Assembly (NCBI GenBank): GCA_014706295.1
Contig: JACSVZ010000004.1
Location: 13,774,484 to 13,838,483 of the forward strand
Direction: 5' to 3'
DNA: 64,000 nucleotides
Source of the DNA: Lycocorax pyrrhopterus obiensis
Lineage: Eukaryota; Chordata; Aves; Passeriformes; Paradisaeidae
The notes below the pieces were generated by a model. The model was given only the letters and a program-made list of their open reading frames with translations. It was not told where the DNA came from and ran no database searches. Position numbers and translations under genes: made by a program. Shown here in pieces: positions 51,336-64,000 of this stretch. Every line of letters starts with the position of its first letter. Position 1 is the stretch's first letter.

Positions 51336-52194
51336 GTCTTACCTATTTACATTTCAGGCGTTTAGGGCTGGGTCTATGTACTTCCAGAATGGAGGAGCTT
51401 ATGATGAATTTATTGGAACATATTGATGTGATATGAATAATGCATTGGAATGATGCACCATCCTAATGATAGTTTACACAGGTTCCCTTCTTTCTGCAGG
51501 GAAGGTTAAACAACCTCTGTGGCAGCGATGGCTCTTTGAATTGCTGTGCTTTGCCTAAAGCTGCTCACCCAGTTTATGACAGGAGTGCAGTGTCTACCCA
51601 GCTTGTAGGGTCAGACCAGCTTCCCAAATTAACTGAGCTGTCAGGTTTGAAAGAGTAATTCATTCCCTGGAAGCATGTGTGTTTGAATGCAAGGCATAGC
51701 TGTGTGATCCTTCATATGGGAAAACAGAGGAATGATAAATTTCTGCCATAGGAAAAGCTTTTGCTTTGGCTAAGACTCCCATCAGGATTCAATGTCTCTT
51801 GGGGGCTTTTGGGGCAGCTCAGGTTTAGTGTCTGCCCCTTCCCTGCCTCCCAACACATGCCATGACTGTCTTCACAAGTCTTAGCATAAACATTTATTTT
51901 CTCTGACATCAGGAGAAGGGAAAAAAGGATCAGAGATGTTTTTGCTGATCCTTTTACGTGGGACTATGGAGCAATGACAGGAACAGCAGAAAAAGCGAGC
52001 ACATTAGTGTGCTCCTGACTGACAAACTGCTGGAATCAGAGCTGAGGCAAAGCATTCCTATCAAAAATAAAAAAAATAGTAGAGAATGGTAGGGAGGGAG
52101 GAGGCTAAATAAGACTTTTTATCTTCAGTGGTACTCTGAGGGCCTTGCCACAGATGGGCTGAGTTAGTAATAAACTGAGTAGTAATAAATGCAG
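51336..52194. other. Intergenic, nothing recognised
   Basis: No gene, RNA or repeat family was seen in this stretch. Confidence 0.5.
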
Positions 52195-53441
52195 AGGAAA
52201 GGGAGGAGGGCTGGCTGGTGGCTTCTCCTGTACCTGTTCTGGTATTTCCAAGTTTTGGTGGGACAAACTGTGGCATCTCTGGATGGGGGGGCTCTAAGTT
52301 ACCTCAGCTGGGATGGCTCTGCTGGTGATCTGAGCAGCCCAGCAGCCTCTGAAGCTCCTTGGCTAGTGGAGTGCTGTGGCCACCACAGGTCCTGAGTGCT
52401 CACCAACAGCCTCCTGCTGGTGGTGGGCAAAACAGCTGCGTGCTGCCAGCAGGCTGGAGTCCTCTGCCTGCTCTGGGGAGGCTTTTGATGTCTGTGCATT
52501 TGCTTGTCTCCCCCCCGTTTAAAAGCAAGCAAAAATCTCTGGTATGTTTTGAACAGTGCACCGGTAGATCAGTGCTCACTCCTGCCCTGGGCTGGGCCCC
52601 AGTGTTTTAGGTGGAGGCCATTCCTAGTACTTTGGGAAGCGTGGCCCACCTGCAAGTGGGGCCAGGGTCTCTGTCTGTCCCTTCTGGGAGCGGGGTGAGG
52701 GTGACAGCCCTGCAGTCAGGGTGTGTGTGTCACCTGGAGCTCTGCAGCCCTCCATCACCGCTGCACTGGAATGTCCTGGGAGCAGGGCTCCAGAGGGGCT
52801 GCTGGAAGCAGTGCTTGCTTGAGGAGCCAGCCCAGTGGTTCCCACTGGCTGCCTCCCTGCTGCAGGGATGAGGTGTGTCCATGGGCTGCTCCTCAGGAAT
52901 CCTGCCAGCTTGTGCCCCTGCTAGTGCTGAGCAGCTGGCCCTGTCAGAGGGATCTGTGTGTTCCCCTGCATGGAAGAGCCCCGTGTGTAAAGAGGCAGGT
53001 GCCTCACGTCCTGGCCTTTCAGAGGGATGGGGCAGAGCAGTGTGAGGTGGTGCATCCCCTCCCTGTGCTCAGCATGCAGGTCCTGGGAACTTTGTCTCGC
53101 TGGCAGCCTGCTTGGTGTGACCTTACCAAAAATGAGGTTCAAGTGCTTGAGTCCACACAAAGGGGCCTTAAGACAAATGAGGGGAGACAGTTGTGCTCTG
53201 TAACTCCATGGCTGGATGGCACCCTGGCTTGGCCTCAGCAAAAAAAAAGCCCTCCTGGGCTGCTGCACTTGTGCCTTAACACCCTGTAAGCAGGAGCAAA
53301 GCCTCTTCCTCTGTGGCTGGTCATCCCTGGCCCTGGATGCTGGGAGTACCTGCCTGAGCACTGCCAGAAGTTTGGCAGCCCTGGCTTTGGTCAGAACTGC
53401 TGGTCGCCTTCTGCCTGTTGGGCAACTCTGGTAGCTACTGG
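52195..53441. other. GC-elevated block with open frames on both strands, ending at a strong plus-strand donor
   Basis: Composition rises sharply over about 1.25 kb but CpG stays sparse, so it is not a CpG island. Open frames occur on both strands (188 codons plus at 52723-53289, 146 codons minus at 52921-53361) without recognisable domains. A CTGCAG acceptor-like site ends at 52866, and CTACTG|GTAAGT follows 53441. A 10-bp stem with one mismatch and a 5-nt loop lies at 52401-52425. It could be an exon-bearing unit, an old element, or a local compositional bump. Confidence 0.3.
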
Positions 53442-56400
53442 TAAGTACAAGAAATCAAAAAAAAAAGACCACATAGATAATGAACTAGGAAGGATTTACT
53501 AATAGTAAATATTTGCTGTCTTCAAAAGGCACTGCTGGTTTCATTGAATTATCTGCCTATGGTGTAACTTTTTCTCTCTTATTCAGCATATTCTTCTCAC
53601 TGCTATCAAAGGACAGTTAGCAACTAGGTGTCTCCTTCAGGAGCTGAGAGTAAGAGAGTCTATTAGTTTCCCTTTGAGAATGAGAGCAACTGCAGTTGTA
53701 TTGTCTGAATCACAAAGCTTCCAGGAAAAGTCAAAGCCCCAGCCTGCAACCTCCAAAGATCATTAGTGAGGTTTTTCTTTATTTCTGTGGGAATAGAAGA
53801 GTGTCTGGGCAATTAGCAGTGTTGTAATGCAGCAGATTGCTCAGTGAGTACAGAGGAGCCCTGATAGCTGTGCTCCTTTGTAATAGCAGATGAACTTTTT
53901 TGACCTTTGCTTGCCAAGTTCAACTGAGGAAAACCTGCCTGATATATCGCCCAGGTATAACTTCTGTGGATACTCTGCAAAGCTCATAAAAATATGAGTT
54001 AGTGACTTTAATATTAATGTTATAATCCATCTGCCTACAGAAATGCAGTTATAGGATATGCCTTAATGATAGGCTGGTGTAAGTAACACAGTGCAAACTC
54101 ATCCCCGAAGTTCCATATGTGTGTGAAGTGTTTAGGAAATGCAACTGTGAAGTTATAAAAATCTCCTACGCATAATTGCTTCAAACTACATCCCACTGAT
54201 AGACTAGTCCTGGAGGAAGTTAATTAGAAAGTCTTTTGGCAATCTGCTCACTTTAATTCTGGTTCTACATCCTTCTAGGTCAAAGCGTCTGGCTGCTATT
54301 GCTAATTGTCTTCTAAAAATGCTGGCATGTCTGAGGAGCTGCATGTCATGAATACCTGCACCTTCACTGCAGGTATTTTTACATATTATCTGATCAGATT
54401 TCACAGTTAGAGATGCAGCTGCACTTACCTGCCTGGAAAAGTAGTGAGTGGGCTGAGCTAATGTTGGGAAGTAGGAGGAATGATCTTTCTTGATTGGTTT
54501 AATTAAAAAACAGAACAAACAAAACCACAGGTTCCCCCCCCCCCCCCCACAAATGGTCTTAATCTCACAACTTTGTTAGCAGTTCTGTGGTCTGACTTGT
54601 CTGAGCTTCTTAAACCGAAGGGCAAAGAGGTGCCTGAAACAGCAGAGTATCCAAGAACTACAGGATGTACCTAAGATCTTTGATCTTAGATATTAGGGGC
54701 AAAAGTGCTACCTTAACAAGTTGGAAAGCACAGTTTTTAGGGTGACTCTGTACACTCTACATATGCATTCTTTAGGTTATCTAGCAAGAGAATCTGAAAG
54801 AGATGTGATCAGTGTAGAATAAATCCAAGGTATGATCTTGTTTTTCTGGTGTAGTCTAAAAGTGGGCACACTGTCCCTTGGCTCTACTGATGCAGCAACA
54901 TGTGTGGTGGAAACTAGGCCTCCTGTACTAGCTGCACGAAGCAGTTTTTGTCTGCTGATGTGATCTGCTGATTTCCACTGGCTAAAAAGCACTGCCTCTC
55001 CTGTGGATGTAGGCCAGCTGTTCACTGCATCCCATAGATGAGCATCAGAGAGATGTCCTTGCCTTGGGCTCAGCTGAATTTCCTGGGACAAGTAACTTGG
55101 GATTTAGGAGAACTTGAGTTTGGAAGGAAATGCCAGGGTACTGTAAATAGTTGCCTTTGCAGAGAGCACAACCTGCATCATCAGGTCTGCTGGGTGACAG
55201 ACTGCAGGGATGTGCTTTCCTGACATTTCCAGTAAGGCTGTGGGAGCTAAGTACCTTAGTGAAGAAAATCCGTAATGTAGCAATGATGATGTGCTTGAAC
55301 ATGTTTTGGTGTTGCAGAGTTGACGAAATGGGAAGCAAACAGTAGAACAAAATAATTGTATAAATAGCTTTTGAAAGGTAGTCACATTGTCTTTTTGAGA
55401 CAGGAGATTAAATGGCCCCAGAGAGAATTCAGGCAGTGTTTAGCCAGCGTAAATACTCACACTTGTTACTTCCCACCACTTCTAGAGGATGATAGATACT
55501 CACTTTAGAAGTATATGAGAACCAATTTTTCAGGGAGTGCATGTCTCAAAAATAGATTAGTGTGTCCAGGAAATTGTAGGTGTGACACTTGAACTTGCAA
55601 GAAGGTGTGATTAGAAGGTTTGAAAAACTCTGCGTGGTTGAATACACGTCTGTCATGAAACAATCAAGGACTACGTGAAGTAGGAAGATATTCAATATCA
55701 GTTTCGTTTTCTTTTGAAGGACATTGTGTGCTTTTTCCCTTTCCTTCATCACTGATGTGAGAAACACATGTAATGCTTTCCAAAAAAGGAGAGCATATGC
55801 ATATGTCCCCAGACATGGCTAAATTAAGCGTTGTAAGGAATACTAAACTAGGGAGGGGCTAGGTGATAATGCTTTTTCCTAACAAGTTCTCCCCTGAAGG
55901 CATAAGGTAAGGCAACTGTGACTCTGCTCTTTCATCAGAATGTGCTTTGTAGGCTCTCACTGCATTTGGACAAAATCTTGGCTTTTGGGAGCACTCTTGA
56001 AAAGCTTTAGTGTCAACATTTTCTATTTCTGCCATTTGCCAAGAAGATTACTGACATGGGTGTGCCTGTCATGAATAATCCTTAAGCCAGCTGTGTGCTG
56101 TGGGAACAGCGAAACACTTGGTGAATGCTCCAAAGCGCATGGGCTCCGCTCAGGTTGTGCCATTCACCCTGAGTGGGGAAGAGGCTGGAAAGGTGTTGCA
56201 AGCTGCAGCTGATAGATCATCTAGGTGTTTGCTAGACAAGGCTGGATCAAGGTCATGATAATTCCTCACATACTCATCTCAAGACAACAGGTTACTTAAA
56301 TCAGGCTGTGTCTGCTCTTCTGCGATTGTGAAGGGAAAGCCTACACACATCTGTAAAAATGCCCTCCTCACAGTGACATTGGGCTTGGAGGTGTCACTTA

Positions 56401-57121
56401 CCTGGAGGCCACAGGAGTCATTTGCTTCTATTGTGGTCAAGAACAAGAGGAAACTGGTCAGGTAGTAATGGCGCTTTCATGTAACTTATTAAAGTGTAAC
56501 ATTGATTATTTATTGCAAATGATGGATTTGTAATCTAAAAAGATCTCATGATAACGGACATTTCATGACATTATTAATGGAAGCGGTGAAAAACGCAGAA
56601 CTACTTTAAATCACTTCTGTTTACTGTGGTCTCACCAAGTGAGTAAACACACCTTTGTAGGACATTTCATTATCTGAGCTGCATATAGAATTGACACCAT
56701 TACCTGTAAAATCATCGCTACCGGCTTGATGCCACTAGTAATTGTCTTCATTATAATCAAGTGTCATCTGTAGGCTGCACTTCAGGCACAAATGCTCATG
56801 GTACTCAGTCCAGAATAAACATGAGTGTCTTATTGATTACATCATTACCAGGATTAGCAAACTTCAGGGTGTCAAACTTGTTAACGCCAGGGGGAGAAAT
56901 GCAAAGACCAAGGTTGTATTAATTGTCCAACCTAGAACCACAAAGCTTTATGTAGAACTTCCGAGTGTTAAAATCTAATCAAAATCTTAGCTATTATCTT
57001 GCTAATTGCATAATCTTGCTGATTTTTATCAGCATTCAACTGAATAAACAGAAGAAGTCCATCACTGGTATAAATCTAGAAGGAGTAGTAAGAATAGGTA
57101 TACATCTCTTTCCAACAGCAG
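53442..57121. other. Intergenic, one poly-C run
   Basis: No gene is recognised. A C15 homopolymer lies at 54534-54548. Confidence 0.5.
54534..54548. repeat. C15 homopolymer
   Basis: Fifteen consecutive C residues lie in an otherwise A-rich neighbourhood. The exact length is prone to sequencing error. Confidence 0.9.
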
Positions 57122-57239
57122 CAAATCTTTTCAGATTCTTTATTGGCATAGATCAATGAAGATCACTTTGGGTTGGACATGTTCCCTGTTTAAAAGAAAC
57201 TTCAAGGGACAGAATTGCCAAAGACTGGAGAAATAAAAG
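57122..57239 (+). ncRNA. Weak candidate non-coding exon
   Basis: The acceptor CATCTCTTTCCAACAGCAG ends at 57121 and the donor AAAAG|GTAAGA follows 57239, giving 118 nt. No frame encodes a recognised product, and chance is quite possible. Confidence 0.13.
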
Positions 57240-60200
57240 GTAAGATTTAACTGCAGTAGAGCAGGTTTAACTTTAGGTAAGGGCTCTAGTTATCTTAGAC
57301 GAATTGGTAAAATACTAAAATTTAAAGAGAAACGCGAGCAGCTTTATTAAGTACAAGATACTGATTTTTACAAATGCTTCAGTTTTCACTTTATTTTATG
57401 TTTTGTCTTTGAACCAGAGGCAAGTTAGCACTGGCCCATCAAACTGTAGGAGAAATTTAATCAGCACCACTCTTACGCAAGTAATTTGGCAAGATAAAAT
57501 GACAAATAATACTCTACAAAGCTTGTGTAATTGGTAGTCCCTGGAGCAATCTGCATAACTGCTCGCTCCTTGGTGAAGGACACCAAGCTTTTGCAGTTTT
57601 TGATTGAATGGACTTTTAATAGTCCAAAATTAAACCTTCAAAAGGAGTGTAAGCACATGTGATGGGAATATTTGAACTGATACATGGGCTGGGTTTGTCT
57701 GTGCAGGACAATTCTTCCTGGATGGCCATGTTTGTTTTGGGAGGGTGTTCATTGTGTCTTAAGCGCGTGTGGGGTAGGATGAGACTGGAGACTCTTTACG
57801 CTGAGTTTGTGCATGCCAGGTGCTCCTCTGAGGAGGACTCTGAAGTTAACAGCTCTGTTCTGCTCTAAAAATGCCAGAGCAAGTGGGCATACTGATATGT
57901 GGGAAGGTAGAGCTGTAACTGAAAATACTACATGATCTTGGGTAACACCCGGACAAGGTAATTATTGGAAAAGAGGAGGAATTTCCAGGCAAAAGGGGAG
58001 TGAAAAACTCTAGCTATAATCAGCGATTTCTCCTGTGGTCTGTTGCTGGATCAGCTGAGAGAGTCTGGTGGAAAACTCTTCTTCCCCGCCCACCATGCCC
58101 CAGAAGCTGGTGGGAACATTCTTAATTTCACTCTGAAGTATTGCATTTGCTGTTTTCTAATAATTTAAGAAGGAACCTGGATGTTTCTTGTAAGAATCCA
58201 GACTAAATGAAAAACAAGCCCATCATTACTGGGTGAAAAGCTGTAATATCAATTCCAGCAGATTATTTTGAAGCAATAGAATTAGTTAGATGGTTTAGTC
58301 ACTTAAAAGGGGTTTGGCCAAGACAATGTAGAAATGGGTTTGTGGATTTATTACCTCTTTTCCCATGCTGCTGCTGATTCACTATATGATCTAAGCATTT
58401 CTTTTAGTGTCTCAGCTTCTTCTGTGTGTAAAACTCCACATACCCCTATTACAGGGTGTTGTGCCAATGCTTATTAATGTTCATTATATTATTTTAGCTC
58501 TTTATAACATAGAAACATGAAGCTATTATGCAGAAAAATATGTGGCCCAGCACTAGTGATGTGCAAAAATTAATTAATATATTTCTTAATGTTTGTAAAG
58601 GATAGATCCCATTAAATCAACTTTTAACACTGGGTAAAGTAGACTTAAATGAATTCTGCTATTTCCTACAGGCTCTTCTCAAATCATTAATATGCACACC
58701 AAAGATTTAAAATTTCAGGTTTGAATTATACCTTTAATAATTGATGTTGGAAGCCTAATTGGAAAGATATGGGATACGTAGGTCCAACTTCATAATTCTC
58801 TTGGGGATGTATACCCTACAAAGACCCAACTGAATGTAACAATTGGTGGTTTGAAGAAAAGAGTTTCTGTATGTGGAGTTTTAGGTTTTTCTGGTTTTTT
58901 TTTTAGGAAGCAATTCAGTTGACCAAAACTACTCTTGGGAGTGCTCTGATGGTTCCTCTGGTGATCCCATTCTACAGCTGTGTACAGGTGTAGCTTTGGA
59001 GTCTCTGCTGTAGTTGGCTTATGTGCGTCAGCTACACCTAGAGTGTAACACTATGCATAAATGCACACAAGCATCTTCGTTCTTGGTAATTCTGCAATTC
59101 TTTTTGACAGCTTTTATGCCCTATTATTGTTTCTTGCGATGTTTTCTTTGGCAAAATGTCAATGTTCTTATATGTACTCTTTCATCTCTAAGGTGTAACT
59201 TTTGGCCTGTACCTGATAGGTAAATTGGGTTCCAGAAAGGTGGCTTTAAGTTTACTGTTCATATCCTATTAATTTCAAATCCACACCAGGAGGATACAAA
59301 AGGATTATGCTTGAATGGAATGTCTCCTTTGGTTTGCCAATTTATGAACAGCTCCTGGGTAATTATGAATATTTGTATAAACTTTCCAGAATGACACATT
59401 TGACAGTATATCATTGAGTCATTTGAGGCATCCTATTGTATAAGTGAGTCAGAGCAGAAATCTTACTTTCTTTGTTTCTGGTATACTTTTTGAAGGATTG
59501 GTCTGTGCCGTGTAGGATCCCATGTCTGACTTTACGGTTCCTCTGCTATGTCTGTTTCCCAGATAGGTTTTGTCATTGTGGGATTGCGTAATTTATTTTG
59601 AAAGAGGAATGTGCTGTTTCCAAATGCTAATTTCTCCTTGCATCTCCAGTAAAGCTGCATGGCATCTTTCACTCTGTTCCAGTGGATGTTGAGGTGACAC
59701 TCCAGCCCCCTACTTTCCAGCAGACAGGTAGCCAGCATGGCTCATTGAGACTCAGTCTCCTCATCAGTATTGTCCTTGGGCCATGCAGGCAATCCACAAA
59801 GCTCACACACATTCCTTGCAGTGGTGGTTGTGGAGGGCTGGAGGTGCTGCCTCACTCCTCAACAGCGTGGGGCCCCTGTTTGGAGGAGAGGGAAATAGGT
59901 GTGGCAGAATAAATGATGGCCAGCTAGAGACACAGAGAAGGGAGGTGTCCAAGCACTCTGTCAAGGAGAGATCCCTGTGCCCTTTGGATTCCTACCACAT
60001 TGGTTTAACTGATGCATCTCGTGGTGTGGGCTGGGACAGAACGGGAAGCTGTAACTGGCAAAGGTGTGCTTTATTAGAAGAATTTGTCTGGGGCTAGAGA
60101 AATCACAGCTAGCTCTCAATTTCTCCTCGCTGATTGTATGCATATTGGAAAAGTTACAGAGATTGGGCAACACAGGTATGGGTGTTTCATTTTGGGGTTA

Positions 60201-63200
60201 CCTGTCTAGCAGAGCAGTGACCTCAGACATGGAGTTCATGAAACTAAATCTGTACAAAAAGCAAGAAGGGTCTCTGAGAATAATGAAAGACTCATTTAGG
60301 GTCTGCCGTTGTTTATGCCTGAAAAGCTTGTTGTCATCAAGCTGCTTGCTTCTAAGAAATAGAAAAATAGTAAGCTATTCTGGACTGTAGACTTTTTTTC
60401 TTTAGACTACTGAGAGGGTGGCAAGGAAACCAAAGTTAACCATTGTTTGTTTGGCAGAGACCATCTGTCTTCCTCAGAGAGGACAGCAGGTGCCTCTCAG
60501 TTTTCTACCTCTCCAGGGGGAAACAAGGCATGCTGTCTCTGCTGCTATTTCTGCTTCTGTCTTGGTGTCTGGAGTTCTCCACCTTGGTTTTGGTCCTGAC
60601 TTGTTGGGAATGTAGTTCTGATACTTTTGTTAAAGGGTGCCAGATAAGAGGTACCACCCAAGGTGAAACGTGCCAGTTGCTGCAGCTACTGTAGGTGGTG
60701 ATGGAATTGCCAAAGTGGCCATACATGTTTGCCACCTGCAGGTCACTCAGGCTGGAGGAAGCCAGCTGGCTTGATCCTGGAATGAGGGAACACAGCTGCA
60801 AGGAGAGCTCACTCGTCCACACCAAGGAGCCAGGCAATGACCATCCCACTTGGCAGATGATGCTCTTTTCTGCAACCAAGTCTCCTCTACACTGAGGTCA
60901 GAAATAAGAAGGGAGGTGCAGAGGAGCACTGCATAGCCAAGGATGGAGGTCTGCTGCCTTCACCCTCAAGGAAGTCAAGAAGGATAATGAATCCAGTCTT
61001 TGGTTCAATGGACCAAGTCTAATGGGGCCTGGGGTGATACTCTGCCAGGTGGACGTACCTGTGGATTCTTCATCCTGATGATCATGTTGTTGGCCAGTTT
61101 CCTGGGTTCCTAAGCTGCTTAGGAAATACTACATGGCTCAGACATTAAGGTTGGAGTTGGTCAGGTAAATCCTTTAAGCTGAGCATAGAAGCCTAGGTGA
61201 GGAATGCTTAACTGAGTCAGAGAAGCTGACTGGGGGCTGTAACTTGTCATGGGAAAAAGTACTGGCAACAGAAAGACTTTAACTGGGGTTAAAAGCAGAG
61301 CTACAAAGGAGGGCTTAAAACACTTTTCCGGATGCTGAAAACTAAGAACCACAAGAGGAAAACAATGGACTGATCAGAGTATGGGCAATGGAGAAGTGCA
61401 GAATAGATAACATGGTATAGGTTCACTTTGCACCAAATGGAAGAAGCTGGTTATATTTGGAATGAGGAAGTTATTGGACTAAAGTTACCAGCTGAGGAAA
61501 AAAGTGTAGAGAATCTGTCAAAATCCTGTTTGTGTTAGGAACACTTCTTATTTCCAAAAATGCCTGATTTCCTTCATGGAAGAGGAACCAGCTGACAATA
61601 AAAGAATGGAAGTTAATTCATGTAGTCATGAAACATTTCCTGAGGAGAGCTCAGTGTCATAGGAGCAGGAGGGAGGGAAAACAGCAGAATCAGATGTCTG
61701 AATAAGATATTAAATGCATGTGTCTGGTTACTCAGGTACTGATACTTAGGTGTCTAAGTACTTGTTTAAACATTCTGGTCAAAGAGGTGCTTCTGCAGTC
61801 AATCTTTTTTTTAAACAGTGTATGCTTTTTGTATGTCCACAACAGACCTGGATACATGTACTTGCACCATGTTTTTAACCTATCTGGGCAGGTTTTGGCT
61901 GCTGTTACACTGCCTTAAGAATGCCCAGCAGTAATCAAAAGGGAAAGGAAATTTTCATTGATAAAATGTGAATGGTGAGGTGCGCCAGCAAAAAAAAAAA
62001 AACAAGCCACAGAACCTTATTGAGCACAGTTTTGAAAAAGTCAAATAGAAGACATTGCTCTGTTTAACATGGTCCTTGAGAAACACAGCCCAGGAGAACG
62101 AAATTAAATGAGGGAAAGATATCCAAGCAATGCCAGGAAGACTGTATGAAGGGAGCAGCAAGCCAGACTTGAGTCAGTAAGCTGCAGAGCAAGCAGGCAA
62201 CTGAATAGTGGAAAAATATAAGGAAGGGAAATATGTCATCATCTCTCCAGACAAACAACCTGTATCAGAGGGGTAATCACCCTTCTGTTGGCGGCATGGT
62301 TAGAAGCTGAGGCAGCAGTGGTCCACTGTGGAGTGTGATTCTGCGGTCTAACATTGCTTCTGCACTCAGACATGGGCTGAAGAGTCTGAAACACGTGCCA
62401 CGAGTCCTGAATTAATTTGGGTTTTCAGTGGAGATACACAAGATTTTGGGATAGATATTGTAGTGGGATCAGTTCAAGAAAATTCTTCAGGGGAGTCACT
62501 GTCAAAACCTATTTATAATTATTCTGTTTAGAAACTTCAAAGGAACTTTTTAAGTCACAGTTCTATATGAATCAAAGATAAAGTGGATTCTGAGTAAAAG
62601 CTCAACTGAAGGCAGTAAGAGTTATGGTTTTAAGATAATTATTATGGAGGAGATAGACTAAAAGCTGAAGGGGATGAGGAATGAAAAAAGGAAACATTAA
62701 GATTCATCTATCCCAGCTTTTCCTTTCTTGCATCTGGAAGTTCTATGGTGCTAGATGGGAAACTCAAAACACTTGGTTGTAATCATAGATGAGATGTCTA
62801 TGTGAACACTGTGACCCCTGCTTGGCCTAGTCTCTGGACATATTTATACAGACAGTCTTCTGCTGAACTTGGGTGCATTCAACTCAGTATAATGCCTGCC
62901 TCCAAGAGCACTGTAAAATCAGTTCGCCTCTTGTGGAAATGCTAGGCCCAGGCTGAATGCCATGCTACCTAAAAGAAGGCTTAAAATACAGAATATGGCA
63001 TCAAATAAGTGTCCTCTGACACCTCAGTTGAAAAAAAGCTTCTAGACCTCTTTTAACATCATGATTCACATGGTACCTCTTCATCAGAGCATTGTTGTCT
63101 TTTCAGAGAATGTCTGCCTGTGCTTTTCCAACTATGGGGTGTGCCCTGTGAAATAGGCATCATCTGGAGTGAGTTCTCCTTTTCCTTGAGGAAAGGTAGT

Positions 63201-63569
63201 TCCAATGCATTGCCATAACTTGGCAGCCAGATTGTCATTCTAACTCTCGTTTTTGTACCTCAAAGGTGCTTGTTTAAAATATTGTGTGAGATGTGGGATA
63301 AACAGATCAACAGTTTAATAGCTCTGGTGTGTGTGCAGTGATCTTGATACATACTTAACACGGAAAGGCTAAAGAAAAAGAAAAGCTAAATTTGGTCTTG
63401 AATTTTTCCTTGGGAGTCAGTGAAGAGGGATATAAAATCTCACCAAGCAAGAGTGACTAGAGCTTGCTTTTTCCAGGCAAGGAAATGAATACTCTCAATT
63501 GTCTGATGATATTCAAATGATTCAATAGCACATTGTCTGAGTCTTCTCAGTCTTTTTACTGGATGAGAG
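57240..63569. other. Intergenic, nothing recognised
   Basis: Only short frames occur (longest 124 codons, minus, 60505-60879) with no domain recognised. No RNA gene or repeat family was identified by eye before the CR1 at the right edge. Confidence 0.45.
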
Positions 63570-64000
63570 AAAGGCTGTGGATAGGTAAAAAAACTGTCAG
63601 GATGGCCAGGCCCAGAGAGTGGTGGTGAAAGGAGTTAAATCCACCTGATGCCCAGTCACAAGTGGTGCTCCCCAGGGCTCAGCTGGACCAGTCACGTTTA
63701 ATATGTTTATCAATGATCTGGATGAGGGGACTGAGAGCACCCTCAGCCAGTTTGCAGATGACCCCAAGCTGGGCTGGAGTGTTGGTCTGCTGGAGGGTAG
63801 GAAGTCTCCACAAAGGGATCTGGACCGGTTGGATTGCTGGGCTGAGGCCAGCTGTACAGATTCAATAACGTGAATCCGAAGTGCAGTCCTGCACTTGGGC
63901 CACCACAACCCCAGGCATCACTACAGGCTGGGGGCAGAGTGGCTGGAAAGCTGCCCATAGGAAAAGGACCTGGGGGTGCTGGTTGATGGTAGTTGAATGT
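63570..64000 (+). mobile_element. CR1 LINE fragment, reverse-transcriptase region (runs off the right edge)
   Basis: The plus strand encodes pieces of the CR1 ORF2 reverse transcriptase. There is a SGAPQGS-like block, then [18 protein letters not shown] and FADDPKLG, in which FADD is the catalytic RT box, followed by the LLEGRK and DLDRLD region. Later CR1 signatures (CAGTCCTGCACTTGGG, GTGGCTGGAAAGCTGCC, AAAAGGACCTGGGGGTG) continue to the window end. Compared with the family, the block after APQGS appears shortened, and the frame is lost downstream of the RLD region, so the copy is dead. The 3' end lies outside the window. Confidence 0.93.

Overview
The window looks like vertebrate nuclear DNA, most likely from a bird or another sauropsid. 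Two CR1-type LINE fragments support this: a 3'-end piece at 21276-21517 (minus strand) and a reverse-transcriptase piece at 63570-64000 (plus strand). Other supports are a classical CpG-island promoter, an AT-rich and gene-poor background, and older MIR/CORE-SINE-like relics. The species cannot be named from the sequence. No operons, CRISPR arrays, tRNA or rRNA genes were seen.

There is one firm protein-coding feature. The first coding exon of CDC42BPA (MRCK-alpha, a CDC42/RAC-binding serine/threonine kinase) lies on the minus strand at 13729-13906. It encodes 59 codons plus one base and ends at a consensus GTAAGT donor. The 5' UTR and CpG-island promoter lie to its right (about 13907-15790). 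Positions 1-13728 are therefore the start of a large first intron. The second coding exon, which opens with the rest of an Ala codon and leads into the kinase domain, was not found and should lie beyond the left edge.

From about 15.8 kb to 64 kb the window is upstream of CDC42BPA and appears mostly intergenic. It holds short repeats, CR1 and SINE relics, and several plus-strand intervals with a good polypyrimidine-AG acceptor and a good GT donor but no convincing reading frame. The best of these are 17218-17380, 39318-39634 and 49544-49691. Together with a YY1-like ATGGCGGC motif in plus orientation in the CpG island and a CAG|GTGCGA donor at 15690/15691, they suggest a divergent spliced non-coding transcript. 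That model is an inference.

The least expected observations are two. First, a 104-bp sequence occurs twice (13256-13359 and 15859-15962, 90/104 identical, same orientation), flanking the CDC42BPA first exon and its CpG island, and I cannot assign it to a known family. Second, an unassigned minus-strand frame at 33771-34142 has unusually coding-like codons. No previously undescribed system could be demonstrated from the sequence alone.
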